DNA of 14,823 nucleotides from an uncultured Bacteroidales bacterium (GCA_905233405.1 CAJOEG010000070.1:1-14823); one strand, 5' to 3'; shown: positions 6,545 to 13,727, counted from the stretch's first letter. A program made the numbers and translations. Notes: generated by a model not told the origin, from the sequence alone.

Positions 6545-7522
6545 ATGAACAAAAAACTGAAGACTGCCATAAAAATAATACTGTTTGTCGGCTTCGGCAT
6601 AGCCATTTTCATGCTGGTTTACAAGGACTTCGACTTCGGTAATTTCTTCGACACGATGTCGGCGATAAAATGGGGCTGGCTGATTCCCGCAGCACTGATA
6701 AGCCTGCTCAGCCACATCAGTCGCGCCCGCCGCTGGCAACTCCTGCTCGAAACCACAGGCGAAAAGCCAAGGTTCACAAACACATTTTTCGCCGTACTGA
6801 ACGCCTACTTTGCCAACCTCGCAATTCCACGTCTGGGCGAAGTGACACGCTGCGCACTAATATCGCGCTACGAAAAGCAGGATTTCTCCAAAGTGCTCGG
6901 TACTGTCGTCAGCGAAAGGCTTCTCGACCTTATGCTCGTGGCAATACTAACCGTAGTCGCATTCGCAACACAAGCCAATGTTTTTGGCGACTTTGTAGCT
7001 CAGCACCCCGAAATAAAGGACAATCTTGCAAAGATTTTCTCACCGACGACAATAACAATACTTGCTGTCGTTGGAATTGCCGGACTGTGCCTGCTTATTG
7101 TCATTGCAAAGGGGAAACTCGACAGGTTCAAGTTCTGCCAGAAAATATCGAAGTTCATAAAAGACTTCTGGACTGGAATTCTCTGCCTGAAAAACGTAAA
7201 TCACAAGGCTGGCGTTATTTTCCACACACTATACTTCCTGATGCTTTACTTCTGCTTCTTTGCCTTCGAAGAACTGAGTGGACTCAACGTACTTGCAGCG
7301 CTAATGCTCTTTGTCGCAGGAAGTTTCGGAATGATTGTTCCATCGCCAAACGGTATGGGTTCGTACCATTTCATGATAATACAGACCCTCATAATCTACG
7401 GCATTCCAAGTGAAACTGGCGCATCGTTCGCACTTGTGGCACACGGACTTCAGACCCTGCTCGTAATAGTGTTCGGACTTTTCGCCACCATACTCATACC
7501 CGTTGTAAACAAGGACAAATAA
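6545..7522 (+). CDS. LPG-synthase-TM/flippase-like membrane protein, copy 1
   Basis: A 325-residue multi-pass inner-membrane protein of the lysylphosphatidylglycerol synthase TM region family (PF03706/UPF0104, the membrane half of MprF; also AglD-like). Hydrophobic segments occur at about 8-25, 43-58, 82-95, 125-143, 168-189, 224-242, 248-268, 276-288 and 300-320. Family-like marks are 'R..RRWQLLL' (60-68), 'IPRLGEVTR' (94-102), 'SERLLDL' (123-129) and 'PSPNGMGSYH' (266-275). There is no cytosolic aminoacyl-transferase domain, so lysyl-PG synthesis is unlikely; lipid or lipid-linked substrate translocation is a family-level inference only. The start at 6545 (MNKKLK) is preferred because the longer frame from 6518 covers the promoter box. 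The stop overlaps the next start (TAATG), so the two paralogues are translationally coupled. Confidence 0.8.
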   Translation: MNKKLKTAIKIILFVGFGIAIFMLVYKDFDFGNFFDTMSAIKWGWLIPAALISLLSHISRARRWQLLLETTGEKPRFTNTFFAVLNAYFANLAIPRLGEVTRCALISRYEKQDFSKVLGTVVSERLLDLMLVAILTVVAFATQANVFGDFVAQHPEIKDNLAKIFSPTTITILAVVGIAGLCLLIVIAKGKLDRFKFCQKISKFIKDFWTGILCLKNVNHKAGVIFHTLYFLMLYFCFFAFEELSGLNVLAALMLFVAGSFGMIVPSPNGMGSYHFMIIQTLIIYGIPSETGASFALVAHGLQTLLVIVFGLFATILIPVVNKDK

Positions 7523-8472
7523 TGGACGCAAAGACGGCAAGCCGATTAAAAATTGCAATCAAGGTGGCGATAGTCGTTCTCGCCTACGCGTATGCGGGCT
7601 ATAGGATTGCCACCGCCCCCGACATTGACCTGCTGCCGACATACTTCTCGGAAATGGAACTTTCGCGATGCCTCGTCCTAGCAGCCATTCTACTACTTAT
7701 GCCTCTCAACTGGACAATAGAAACTTTCAAATGGCAACTGCTTGTCCGCAGCATCGAACAAGAAATCGGCTTTGGCAAATGCATAAAAGCTGTGATGTCG
7801 GGTGTAACAGTAGGCACAATTACCCCGAACCGCGCTGGCGAATTTGCAGGTCGCATACTTTTCGTACAGAAGGAAAACCGAGCCAAAGCCTCGTACCTCA
7901 CCATCTTCGGCGACACCGCGCAATTCTGCGCAACGGTAATCTTCGGCATTGCAGGACTGCTGATGATTGGAAATCAAATCAGCGAAGCAATTCCATACAA
8001 CACACTTATGATTATCAGTGCAATATGCGGAGTTGCCATCATCGCCATTTTCATCAAGTTCGACAGCATCGTAAATGCCTTGGGCAAAATCAAATTCGTA
8101 AAGAAAAGATTTGAGAAATACGTTCCGCAATGCGAAATCGGCATCAAAAGCAAACTTATAACATTGGTTCTTAGTCTAGCAAGATATGCAGTTTTCTGCC
8201 TGCAATTTTACCTGTCGCTCAGATTTTTCGGAATTGACATTCCGGCACAAAGCGCATTTGCGGCAATCTTTGCGACCTACATCTGCACCTATCTAATTCC
8301 GAGCATTGCAGCAGCCGAACTAGGAATCAGAGTATCGTTTGCAATACTATTCATTGGAATTTTCACCACGCAGGAAACCGCAATAGCACTCGCCTCGCTC
8401 CTACTATACCTCGTAAACGTCGGAATACCAATAGCCATAGGTGGAATATTCCTGCTCAAAGAAAAAAAATAA
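7522..8472 (+). CDS. LPG-synthase-TM/flippase-like membrane protein, copy 2
   Basis: A 316-residue polytopic protein that appears to be a diverged paralogue of its upstream neighbour. Equivalent landmarks are 'NWTIETFKWQLLVR' (63-76, against 'R..RRWQLLL'), 'TPNRAGEFAGR' (101-111, against 'IPRLGEVTR') and 'PSIAAAELGIR' (260-270, against 'PSPNGMGSYH'). Predicted membrane segments lie near 11-28, 48-65, 88-100, 133-149, 160-179, 212-232, 242-258, 270-285 and 290-311. The start ATG shares one base with the previous stop (TAATG). Adjacent overlapping paralogues suggest a heteromeric or functionally paired system. The substrate is unknown. The gene ends 9 nt before the tRNA promoter's -33 element. 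Confidence 0.75.
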   Translation: MDAKTASRLKIAIKVAIVVLAYAYAGYRIATAPDIDLLPTYFSEMELSRCLVLAAILLLMPLNWTIETFKWQLLVRSIEQEIGFGKCIKAVMSGVTVGTITPNRAGEFAGRILFVQKENRAKASYLTIFGDTAQFCATVIFGIAGLLMIGNQISEAIPYNTLMIISAICGVAIIAIFIKFDSIVNALGKIKFVKKRFEKYVPQCEIGIKSKLITLVLSLARYAVFCLQFYLSLRFFGIDIPAQSAFAAIFATYICTYLIPSIAAAELGIRVSFAILFIGIFTTQETAIALASLLLYLVNVGIPIAIGGIFLLKEKK

Positions 8473-8480
8473 TTTTTTCC

Positions 8481-8510
8481 TTGTCAATTTAACAAAAAGC
8501 AGTACCTTTG
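8481..8510 (+). promoter_or_regulatory. Promoter of tRNA-Arg
   Basis: TTG (8481-8483), a 19-nt spacer and TACCTTTG (8503-8510) give an almost textbook Bacteroidota housekeeping promoter (TTTG...TAnnTTTG). It lies 14 nt before the first base of the tRNA. It is the best-formed promoter in the window and supports the TAnnTTTG boxes called elsewhere. Confidence 0.85.
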
Positions 8511-8524
8511 CACTCGAAAATTTT

Positions 8525-8599
8525 GGCCCATTAGCTCAATTGGATTAGAGCATCTGACTACGGATCAGAAGGTTGAGGATTCGAATTCTTCATGGGTCA
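8525..8599 (+). tRNA. tRNA-Arg (anticodon ACG)
   Basis: A complete cloverleaf can be folded by eye. The acceptor stem is GGCCCAT (8525-8531) with ATGGGTC (8592-8598; one G-U pair), and the D stem is GCTC/GAGC (8534-8537, 8548-8551). The anticodon stem is TCTGA/TCAGA (8553-8557, 8565-8569) around the loop CTACGGA, giving anticodon ACG at 8560-8562. The T arm is GAGGA/TCTTC with loop TTCGAAT (8580-8586), and the discriminator is A8599. ACG is normally deaminated to ICG by TadA and reads CGU, CGC and CGA. The 3' CCA is not encoded (ACCG follows). It is flanked by its own promoter and terminator, so it is a single-gene unit. Confidence 0.97.
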
Positions 8600-8602
8600 C
8601 CG

Positions 8603-8634
8603 AAAAACTGCGAGCAAAACTTGCAGTTTTTTTT
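8603..8634 (+). terminator. Intrinsic terminator after tRNA-Arg
   Basis: A 12-bp stem, AAAAACTGCGAG (8603-8614) with CTTGCAGTTTTT (8620-8631; one G-U pair), closes a 5-nt CAAAA loop and continues into a run of eight T (8627-8634). It separates the tRNA unit from the downstream LtaS-like gene. Confidence 0.9.
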
Positions 8635-8687
8635 ATTTATTGGCAATAAAATGACTTCAAGCAAGTTTAATTACAAAGCATAACACA

Positions 8688-10613
8688 ATGAAGCAAAAAG
8701 GATTAACGGACAATATCAAGTGGCTGGCAAAAGCCCTAAACGACTATTGTTCCGAATGTCTTATCCTTTTTTGCGCTATGTTTCTTGTCAGAATTGTTGA
8801 AACCATCGCACTTTCCGCAACCGGCTATCATGCAGAACTTATCGGAAACAACCTCATAGGTTTTACCGTTGACCTTGCAAACATAGGATGGATTGTCGGC
8901 CTATTATTCTTCATCTACTTAGTAATCAATAAATTTTCACAAAAAGCAGCCATCTATACCATACGGACATTTTTTGCCGCCTACCTTTGCATATCCATAA
9001 TTTTAATGTGCTATTTCGTCACAACACACATTCCACTCGACGGCATAATAACGGCATACTCACCTCGCGAACTTTTTGTAACCATAAAGGCGAACAGTCC
9101 TTACAACATTCCGATAATCATCCTAATAATCATCATATCAATACTATACATAATAATACCACGAAAGCCATTCCGAGTGCCAAAATGGGCACAAATCACA
9201 ATATTTGTAATGTTTATAGTGAGTGTATTTTTCCCTGGACTAAAAAAAGGCAAAGTCGGCCCCGACAAGAAATACTACGTAATTGAAAACAAAACCAGAT
9301 ACCTTTACGAAAGCCTCAAAAACAAGGAGACAGTAATACAGTTCACCGACAGCGAACTTAAGGAAAAATCGGAAAAATTTGCTTCGTACTTCCCTGAGTA
9401 CGAATTCGTTGACTACCACTATCCTTTCTTGCACAAAGAAGAAACACCTGATGTCATATCAAACTACATCGAAAAGGGCGAAAGCAAACCTAACATCGTA
9501 ATAATCATAGTTGAAGGGCTATGCAACTACATTAGCGGACAAAACAGCACAATAGCCTCGGCTACACCATTCCTCGACTCGCTGTCGGAACACTCGCTAG
9601 TATGGGAAAACTGCCTATCTACATCTGAACGTACATTCGGAGCACTACCATCCATACTCGGAGCACTGCCATTCGGGGAAAACGGCTTTATGTCATATAG
9701 ACGCAACGTCCCTACATTCAACACAATAGCAACCATTCTGCACGCCAACGGCTACAAAAACACATTCTTCTACGGTGGCTGGTACGGATTCGACAACATG
9801 GACATTTTTGCAGAAAACAACTTTATGGAAATGTACTACGACAAGACCGAGTACGAATCCGCAGAACAGCGCAACGAATGGGGACTGCTTGACGAATATA
9901 TGCTCCTGCACTCGCTCGAAGACATAAAAACATCGGACACCACGCCTCGTCTCGACATCTACCTAACACTAACCACCCACGACCCATTCAAATATCCGAA
10001 TCAAGACGAATATATCAAAAAGTACAACGCATTGCCTCAAAAAGGAAAATCGATTAGCAAGCCAAAGGAAAACGCCTCGTTCCTTTATGCCGACGACTGC
10101 CTACGCAAATTTTTCTGCGAGTACAAGAAATGCAAGACTTTCGACAATACAATATTCATAATCACAGGCGACCATAAGTTTAACACCAAAGACAAATCGA
10201 ATCTTATTGACAATTACCACGTTCCGCTGATAATTTGGGCGCCAATGCTTCGCGAAAACCACAGCTTCCCTGCAGTTGTTACCCACAGAAGCATCACACC
10301 AAGCCTACTAGCCCACCTTAAGCACACATACGGAATAAATACTCCAGAAAACGTGGCTTGGCTAAATTCAGGACTTGACACAAGCAATAATTTCGGAGCC
10401 AACACTTTCGCACCTCATTTCAACGACGGCAGAAGTTTAGCCGGACTGACATACGGAAACAAGTTCATTACCGAAGAAAAAACCTATACATTGGATTTTT
10501 CTGACGGTAAACTTACGCTTAAACCATTGAACGACAATCCATACTATGAATTTCCGGAACTTTACCAAGCCCTCGAAAATTACATAATGAACAATGATGC
10601 ACTCTTAAAATAA
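8688..10613 (+). CDS. LtaS-like/sulfatase-fold membrane phosphotransferase
   Basis: A 641-residue inner-membrane enzyme of the alkaline-phosphatase/sulfatase superfamily with the architecture of lipoteichoic-acid synthase and MdoB-type phosphoglycerol transferases. Five predicted TM helices are at about 22-44, 56-80, 90-112, 140-157 and 167-184. An extracytoplasmic catalytic domain runs from about 265 to 560. Active-site candidates in the LtaS order are E276 (IIVEGL, metal), T316 in 'TSERTFGALPSILGALP' (nucleophile), H431 (TTHDPF) and D495/H496 (TGDHKF, metal). All the key residues are present, so it should be active. The donor is probably a phospholipid head group. Bacteroidota do not make classical lipoteichoic acid, so the acceptor (glycan, lipid A or other envelope polymer) is unknown. 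It stands alone after the tRNA terminator. No clear TAnnTTTG box is seen in the 53 nt before the ATG. Confidence 0.85.
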   Translation: MKQKGLTDNIKWLAKALNDYCSECLILFCAMFLVRIVETIALSATGYHAELIGNNLIGFTVDLANIGWIVGLLFFIYLVINKFSQKAAIYTIRTFFAAYLCISIILMCYFVTTHIPLDGIITAYSPRELFVTIKANSPYNIPIIILIIIISILYIIIPRKPFRVPKWAQITIFVMFIVSVFFPGLKKGKVGPDKKYYVIENKTRYLYESLKNKETVIQFTDSELKEKSEKFASYFPEYEFVDYHYPFLHKEETPDVISNYIEKGESKPNIVIIIVEGLCNYISGQNSTIASATPFLDSLSEHSLVWENCLSTSERTFGALPSILGALPFGENGFMSYRRNVPTFNTIATILHANGYKNTFFYGGWYGFDNMDIFAENNFMEMYYDKTEYESAEQRNEWGLLDEYMLLHSLEDIKTSDTTPRLDIYLTLTTHDPFKYPNQDEYIKKYNALPQKGKSISKPKENASFLYADDCLRKFFCEYKKCKTFDNTIFIITGDHKFNTKDKSNLIDNYHVPLIIWAPMLRENHSFPAVVTHRSITPSLLAHLKHTYGINTPENVAWLNSGLDTSNNFGANTFAPHFNDGRSLAGLTYGNKFITEEKTYTLDFSDGKLTLKPLNDNPYYEFPELYQALENYIMNNDALLK

Positions 10614-10617
10614 ACTG

Positions 10618-10739
10618 ACGGACAAAAGTCAGCCAAATTACCGAACAGAATGCATCCAAATTACCGAATAGAATGCGTCCAAATTACCGAACAAAAGTCA
10701 GCCAAATTACCGAACAGAATGCGTCCAAATCACCGAACA
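10618..10739. repeat. 23-bp tandem repeat array 1
   Basis: This is an exactly 23-nt-period array starting 4 nt after the LtaS-like stop codon. The core is CCAAATTACCGAACA (15 nt), at 10633, 10656 (one mismatch), 10679, 10702 and 10725 (one mismatch). A decayed copy end precedes it at 10618-10624. The 8-nt linkers are of two kinds, AAAGTCAG (10625, 10694) and GAATGCGT/GAATGCAT (10648, 10671, 10717), so the order is A-B-B-A-B. There is no dyad symmetry in the core. A second array with the same core and linkers lies at 11169-11229. Confidence 0.9.
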
Positions 10740-10764
10740 TAATTTAATAAAATAAAAATATATT

Positions 10765-10794
10765 TTTGAATATCAAATAATTATTGTATTTTTG
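10765..10794 (+). promoter_or_regulatory. Promoter directly abutting the truncated ATPase gene
   Basis: TTTG (10765-10768), an 18-nt spacer and TATTTTTG (10787-10794) form a good Bacteroidota promoter. The coding remnant of the DUF4143 gene begins within about 10 nt of the -7 box. This is where the start of an intact gene would be expected, which indicates that the N-terminal coding part has been deleted. Confidence 0.65.
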
Positions 10795-10795
10795 C

Positions 10796-11163
10796 ACCGA
10801 TTAAAAAATTTCAACGACCTAAATACATTCGGACTGCTATTCGAAGCATTGGCGGTTCGCGACCTGCGAGTTTTTACCGACTCCCTTGACGGACAAGTAT
10901 ATCATTACCGCGACAAGACAGGTCTCGAATGCGATGCAGTAGTACATCTTGCAAATGGCAAATACGGACTCATTGAAATAAAACTCGGTGGAGACAACTT
11001 AATCGAAGATGGAGCAACTACATTGAAGAAACTCGCAAGCAAAATCGACACCGACAGAATGCGAGAAACTTCGTTCCTTATGGTGCTTATAGGTGTAGGC
11101 AATTACGCCTACCGACGCGAGGATGGGGTTATTGTCGTTCCGCTTGGATGCTTGAAAAATTAA
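10796..11163 (+). pseudogene. C-terminal remnant of a DUF4143-type AAA ATPase
   Basis: About 120 residues match the C-terminal DUF4143 region of the large Bacteroidota/archaeal family of AAA ATPases (normally about 380-450 residues). Recognisable blocks are 'FGLLFEALAVRDLRVF', 'VYHYRDKTGLECDAVV', 'YGLIEIKLGG', 'SFLMVLIGVGNYAYRREDG' and 'VVPLGCLKN', the normal C-terminus. The D..E.K-like block (residues E and D of 'GLECDAV', then 'EIKLG') resembles the PD-(D/E)XK nuclease-like core of this domain. The P-loop, Walker B and arginine-finger regions are missing. There is no ATG before the domain; the only upstream start is a TTG at 10792 that overlaps the promoter's -7 box. The remnant frame itself has no internal stop or frameshift, so the deletion may be recent or the fragment may be tolerated. 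Repeat arrays flank it on both sides. Confidence 0.8.
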
Positions 11164-11168
11164 TATGG

Positions 11169-11229
11169 CCAAATTACCGAACAGAATGCGTCCAAATTAC
11201 CGAACAAAAGTCAGCCAAATTACCGAACA
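11169..11229. repeat. 23-bp tandem repeat array 2
   Basis: Three cores of CCAAATTACCGAACA (11169, 11192, 11215) are separated by GAATGCGT and AAAGTCAG linkers, with the same 23-nt period as array 1. It starts 5 nt after the stop of the ATPase remnant, just as array 1 starts 4 nt after the preceding stop. The 52 nt beginning at CCGAACA 11223 align without gaps to those beginning at 10733 (39 identities by my count, with an exact 16-nt run at 11259-11274 and 10769-10784). Confidence 0.9.
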
Positions 11230-11313
11230 GATTTTAAAATAATCAATATAACACATCAAATATCAAATAATTATATCAATTATAAAAATTTACGAAAACC
11301 GCAATATTTTTTT

Positions 11314-12129
11314 CTAAATTTTTCCCTCAGCGTACCCCATTTTTACATCCAGTTCGTAGTTGTACGACGAGCGATGGCTGTAGCGACCTTTGACATATAT
11401 CAGCTTGTCCTCGTATTTCTCGAACTCCTCATCAGGAACAAGTTTCCCATCAATCGAAACACAGCCGTCACAACCATCGAGGACAGCACCAAGAGCCTCA
11501 TCCGTTTCCATGATTTCCGAAAATAAGATTTCATCATACGACGGCTTTACATACTGTCCGTCCATAGTAAGCACACCGACCTTGCCGTCCTTGTGTAGTT
11601 CGAACATGCAGTCGTCGTACCACGAATGGCCGTTGTTCTCGTTGGTTATGTAGATTGGACGGAAAACGACCTCATCCATTATGCACGGAACAAGCAACCT
11701 GCCCTTCTTGTCGGCAACGCCTTTCTTCCCCGAATTTGAAACGACAAAAAACTTGTCTAGACTCTCAATTTCATCGTATTGAAAATCAAGGACAACTGTA
11801 GCATTTCCATCAGGCAAGACCAGCCCCCACTTTCCTTCCGACATTGCAGAAACAGGAATCTTTCTGTCGTTGACCTTTCCACAGCAACAACCTAAACGCT
11901 CGTATTTTGCAGGAACAAGCACCTCGTCCTTTATGTTTAGCAACTTCTCACAGCCATTTTCCACAACAACATAATCCATCCAGTCGTAGTTGTCGCAAAT
12001 ATCATAGAATGCAATTCGAGAAGCCTCCACATCCTCGTCGGGCAACTTGTTGGCTACCGCCGCCTTGTATTCCAAATATAGTTTTTGCATCTTACAAAGC
12101 TGTTCCTTATGTGCGTGCTGTTTTTCCAT
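11314..12129 (-). CDS. WG-repeat-containing protein
   Basis: A 271-residue protein of unknown function with degenerate WG (KWG) beta-repeats. At least three units fit the pattern [K]-x-G-[LV]-x(5)-G-x-x-[LV]-x(2)-x-[YFM]-D-E: 'EGKWGLVLPDG..TVVLDFQYDEI' (98-122), 'GKKGVADKKGRLLVPCIMDEV' (134-154) and 'DGKVGVLTMDGQYVKPSYDEI' (181-201). A weaker unit, 'NIKDEVLVPAKYERL', lies at 65-79. The N-terminal 50 residues are charged and probably helical. There is no signal peptide from this start, so it is probably cytoplasmic. I start at 12129 (MEKQHAHK) because the ATG at 12171 lies upstream of the putative -7 box (12159-12152). It lies 98 nt downstream of rmuC on the same strand. WG repeats are likely protein-interaction scaffolds; no specific partner can be read. 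Confidence 0.8.
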   Translation of the reverse strand: MEKQHAHKEQLCKMQKLYLEYKAAVANKLPDEDVEASRIAFYDICDNYDWMDYVVVENGCEKLLNIKDEVLVPAKYERLGCCCGKVNDRKIPVSAMSEGKWGLVLPDGNATVVLDFQYDEIESLDKFFVVSNSGKKGVADKKGRLLVPCIMDEVVFRPIYITNENNGHSWYDDCMFELHKDGKVGVLTMDGQYVKPSYDEILFSEIMETDEALGAVLDGCDGCVSIDGKLVPDEEFEKYEDKLIYVKGRYSHRSSYNYELDVKMGYAEGKI

Positions 12130-12151
12130 TTTATACAAATTATTTTGTCCG

Positions 12152-12159
12152 CGAAAGTA
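12152..12159 (-). promoter_or_regulatory. Possible -7 box for the WG-repeat gene
   Basis: Reverse-strand TACTTTCG is one base off TAnnTTTG and lies 22 nt before the chosen ATG. A TTG sits 16 nt further upstream, slightly too close for a standard -33 element. It is a weak call, used mainly to judge the start codon. The gene could instead be read from the rmuC transcript. Confidence 0.3.
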
Positions 12160-12227
12160 GGAAATAAACATTTCGCAACGACGACAAAGAAAAGTATTTA
12201 TTAAAGGTAAAAGGTTAACAAAATGCC

Positions 12228-13661
12228 CTATAGCAAGGTCTCGTTATGTCCGTTTTCTGGTATCTCAACAACCTTAACGTCTTCAATGTCGTCTAACATT
12301 TGTACTGGATGTTTCTGGCTTTGCTTGGCACCGATTTTTATCAGTTTGTTTGCCGATTGCACTATGCTCTGTCCCTTGTCTTCCAATTTTTTCTTACCAT
12401 CATCGAAAGCACTCTGCGCCTTAGCGATTGCATCACCAACCTCGCTGTATTTCTTTGCAAACATACCGACACGCTCGACAACTTCACTTGCCAACTTGAA
12501 AACTTCCTCATGGTTCTGAGCCTGTTTTATTTGCGTCCAAGTCATACTTACTATCTTTAACGCTGCGTATAGCGACTGTTCGTCGGCGATATAAACATTC
12601 TGTTCCATAGCCTTACGCCATAAGTCAGGCTGTGCATTGAGAGCCGTCCACAACGCCCCAGTATGCGGGACAAACATAATAACATAGTTCATTCTTACCT
12701 TTGGCGGCTGAATGTACGACGAATAATCCTTCTTCGACAGCTCCTTTACGTGTCCGTTTATGCTATCAATGTGCTTTTGCAAACTACGATTGCGGTCTTC
12801 CTCGTTTTCGGCATTGACATAGTCAAAGAAAGCGGTCAGCGACACCTTGGAGTCAATTATAACTTCGCGTGTGCTATCCAAATGTAAAATGACATCTGGA
12901 CGCATAATTTTATTGTCTTCACTTTTCACCGCCATACCTTTGCTATCGCGTATAGTAGCCTGAGTATCATAATGCACACCTTCCGTCAAACCTTGTGACT
13001 GCAAAAGTTCGGAAAGCACGGCTTCTCCCCAGTCGCCTTGAGTCTTGCTTTTGTGCTTAAAGGAATTTACAAGTTCTTCCGTTATCGCTTGCGCAGCCTT
13101 GCTTTGATCCATCATCTGCCTTAGATTCTCACGCATAGCACTGTTGATGTCAATTGCATCTTTTGACGACTTTTGCATCGATTCTTCCATCTTAGCAATG
13201 GTTTCTTTGAGAGGATTGACCAGCAGTCCGATACTAGTTGTACTACTTTTTGCAAACTCTTCCTGACGAGCCTTCAGCAAATCCTCTGTAGCAGCCTTGT
13301 TCTGAACAAGAATTCCCTCAACGGTCTTGTCGAAACGTTCCTGCTGTTCCTTAATTGACTGCTCGTAGTGCAACTTGAGTGTCTGCATAGCCTCATCATT
13401 GGCCTTTTCCTTGGCAGCAATGGTGTCCTGACAATGTTTCTGCTCGTCGGCCTTAACCTCTTCAATGCGCCTGTTGAAATTAGCCTCTGCCTTCTGCAAA
13501 TCGGCTTGCGAACGCTTCTTCTCCTCATCCAACTGGCTTTGTACCGCCTCAAGGTTTGCCTGTACAGCACTGTTCCTGGCCTTATGAACAAGGAATGTGA
13601 TTCCTGCGCCAAGAATAATACCACAAATACCAACGATAAAGATTAACAAATTAGCTGACAT
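12228..13661 (-). CDS. rmuC: DNA recombination protein RmuC homologue
   Basis: A 477-residue protein. Residues 5-24 are an N-terminal membrane segment, followed by a long Gln/Glu/Lys/Ala-rich coiled coil (about 30-200) and the RmuC domain (about 205-430). Family motifs are QGDWGE (208-213), 'LLQSQGL' (219-225), 'RPDVILHL' (254-261), 'VIIDSKVSLTAF' (267-278) and 'MFVPHTGAL' (329-337). D256 and the D270-S-K272 pair fit the PD-(D/E)XK nuclease-like core predicted for RmuC. In E. coli RmuC limits inversions at short inverted repeats, and a nuclease role is predicted rather than proven. The 'VPHTGAL' block has Thr where I remember an acidic residue in many homologues (FIPxE). The ATG at 13661 keeps the membrane anchor intact and follows a TATTTTTG box by about 58 nt. 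Confidence 0.92.
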   Translation of the reverse strand: MSANLLIFIVGICGIILGAGITFLVHKARNSAVQANLEAVQSQLDEEKKRSQADLQKAEANFNRRIEEVKADEQKHCQDTIAAKEKANDEAMQTLKLHYEQSIKEQQERFDKTVEGILVQNKAATEDLLKARQEEFAKSSTTSIGLLVNPLKETIAKMEESMQKSSKDAIDINSAMRENLRQMMDQSKAAQAITEELVNSFKHKSKTQGDWGEAVLSELLQSQGLTEGVHYDTQATIRDSKGMAVKSEDNKIMRPDVILHLDSTREVIIDSKVSLTAFFDYVNAENEEDRNRSLQKHIDSINGHVKELSKKDYSSYIQPPKVRMNYVIMFVPHTGALWTALNAQPDLWRKAMEQNVYIADEQSLYAALKIVSMTWTQIKQAQNHEEVFKLASEVVERVGMFAKKYSEVGDAIAKAQSAFDDGKKKLEDKGQSIVQSANKLIKIGAKQSQKHPVQMLDDIEDVKVVEIPENGHNETLL

Positions 13662-13719
13662 AATTTTACATTTTTAAATTTTTAATTGGTTCATAATTTC
13701 TAATCATCTTAATCGGTCG

Positions 13720-13727
13720 CAAAAATA
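13720..13727 (-). promoter_or_regulatory. -7 box upstream of rmuC
   Basis: Reverse-strand TATTTTTG matches TAnnTTTG exactly, 58 nt before the rmuC ATG. No clear TTG is present at the -33 position. The 176-nt divergent gap between rmuC and the amidase gene also holds the opposite promoter at 13810-13817. Confidence 0.5.

Noticed and set aside
6496..6612. 39-residue N-terminal extension of KsgA
   Set aside because: It lies antisense to the flippase-like gene's start, has no family similarity, and the canonical KsgA N-terminus begins at 6495.
10792..11163. Intact small gene starting at TTG 10792
   Set aside because: The TTG is the end of the promoter's -7 box, so it would not be transcribed with a usable leader. 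The protein matches only the C-terminal quarter to third of its family.
10618..11229. CRISPR array
   Set aside because: The conserved core is only 15 nt, the linkers are 8 nt and only two linker sequences are reused. No cas genes are nearby.
12130..12171. Upstream start (12171) for the WG-repeat gene
   Set aside because: It precedes the putative -7 box at 12159-12152 and adds only 14 residues with no repeat or signal-peptide character. The evidence is modest.
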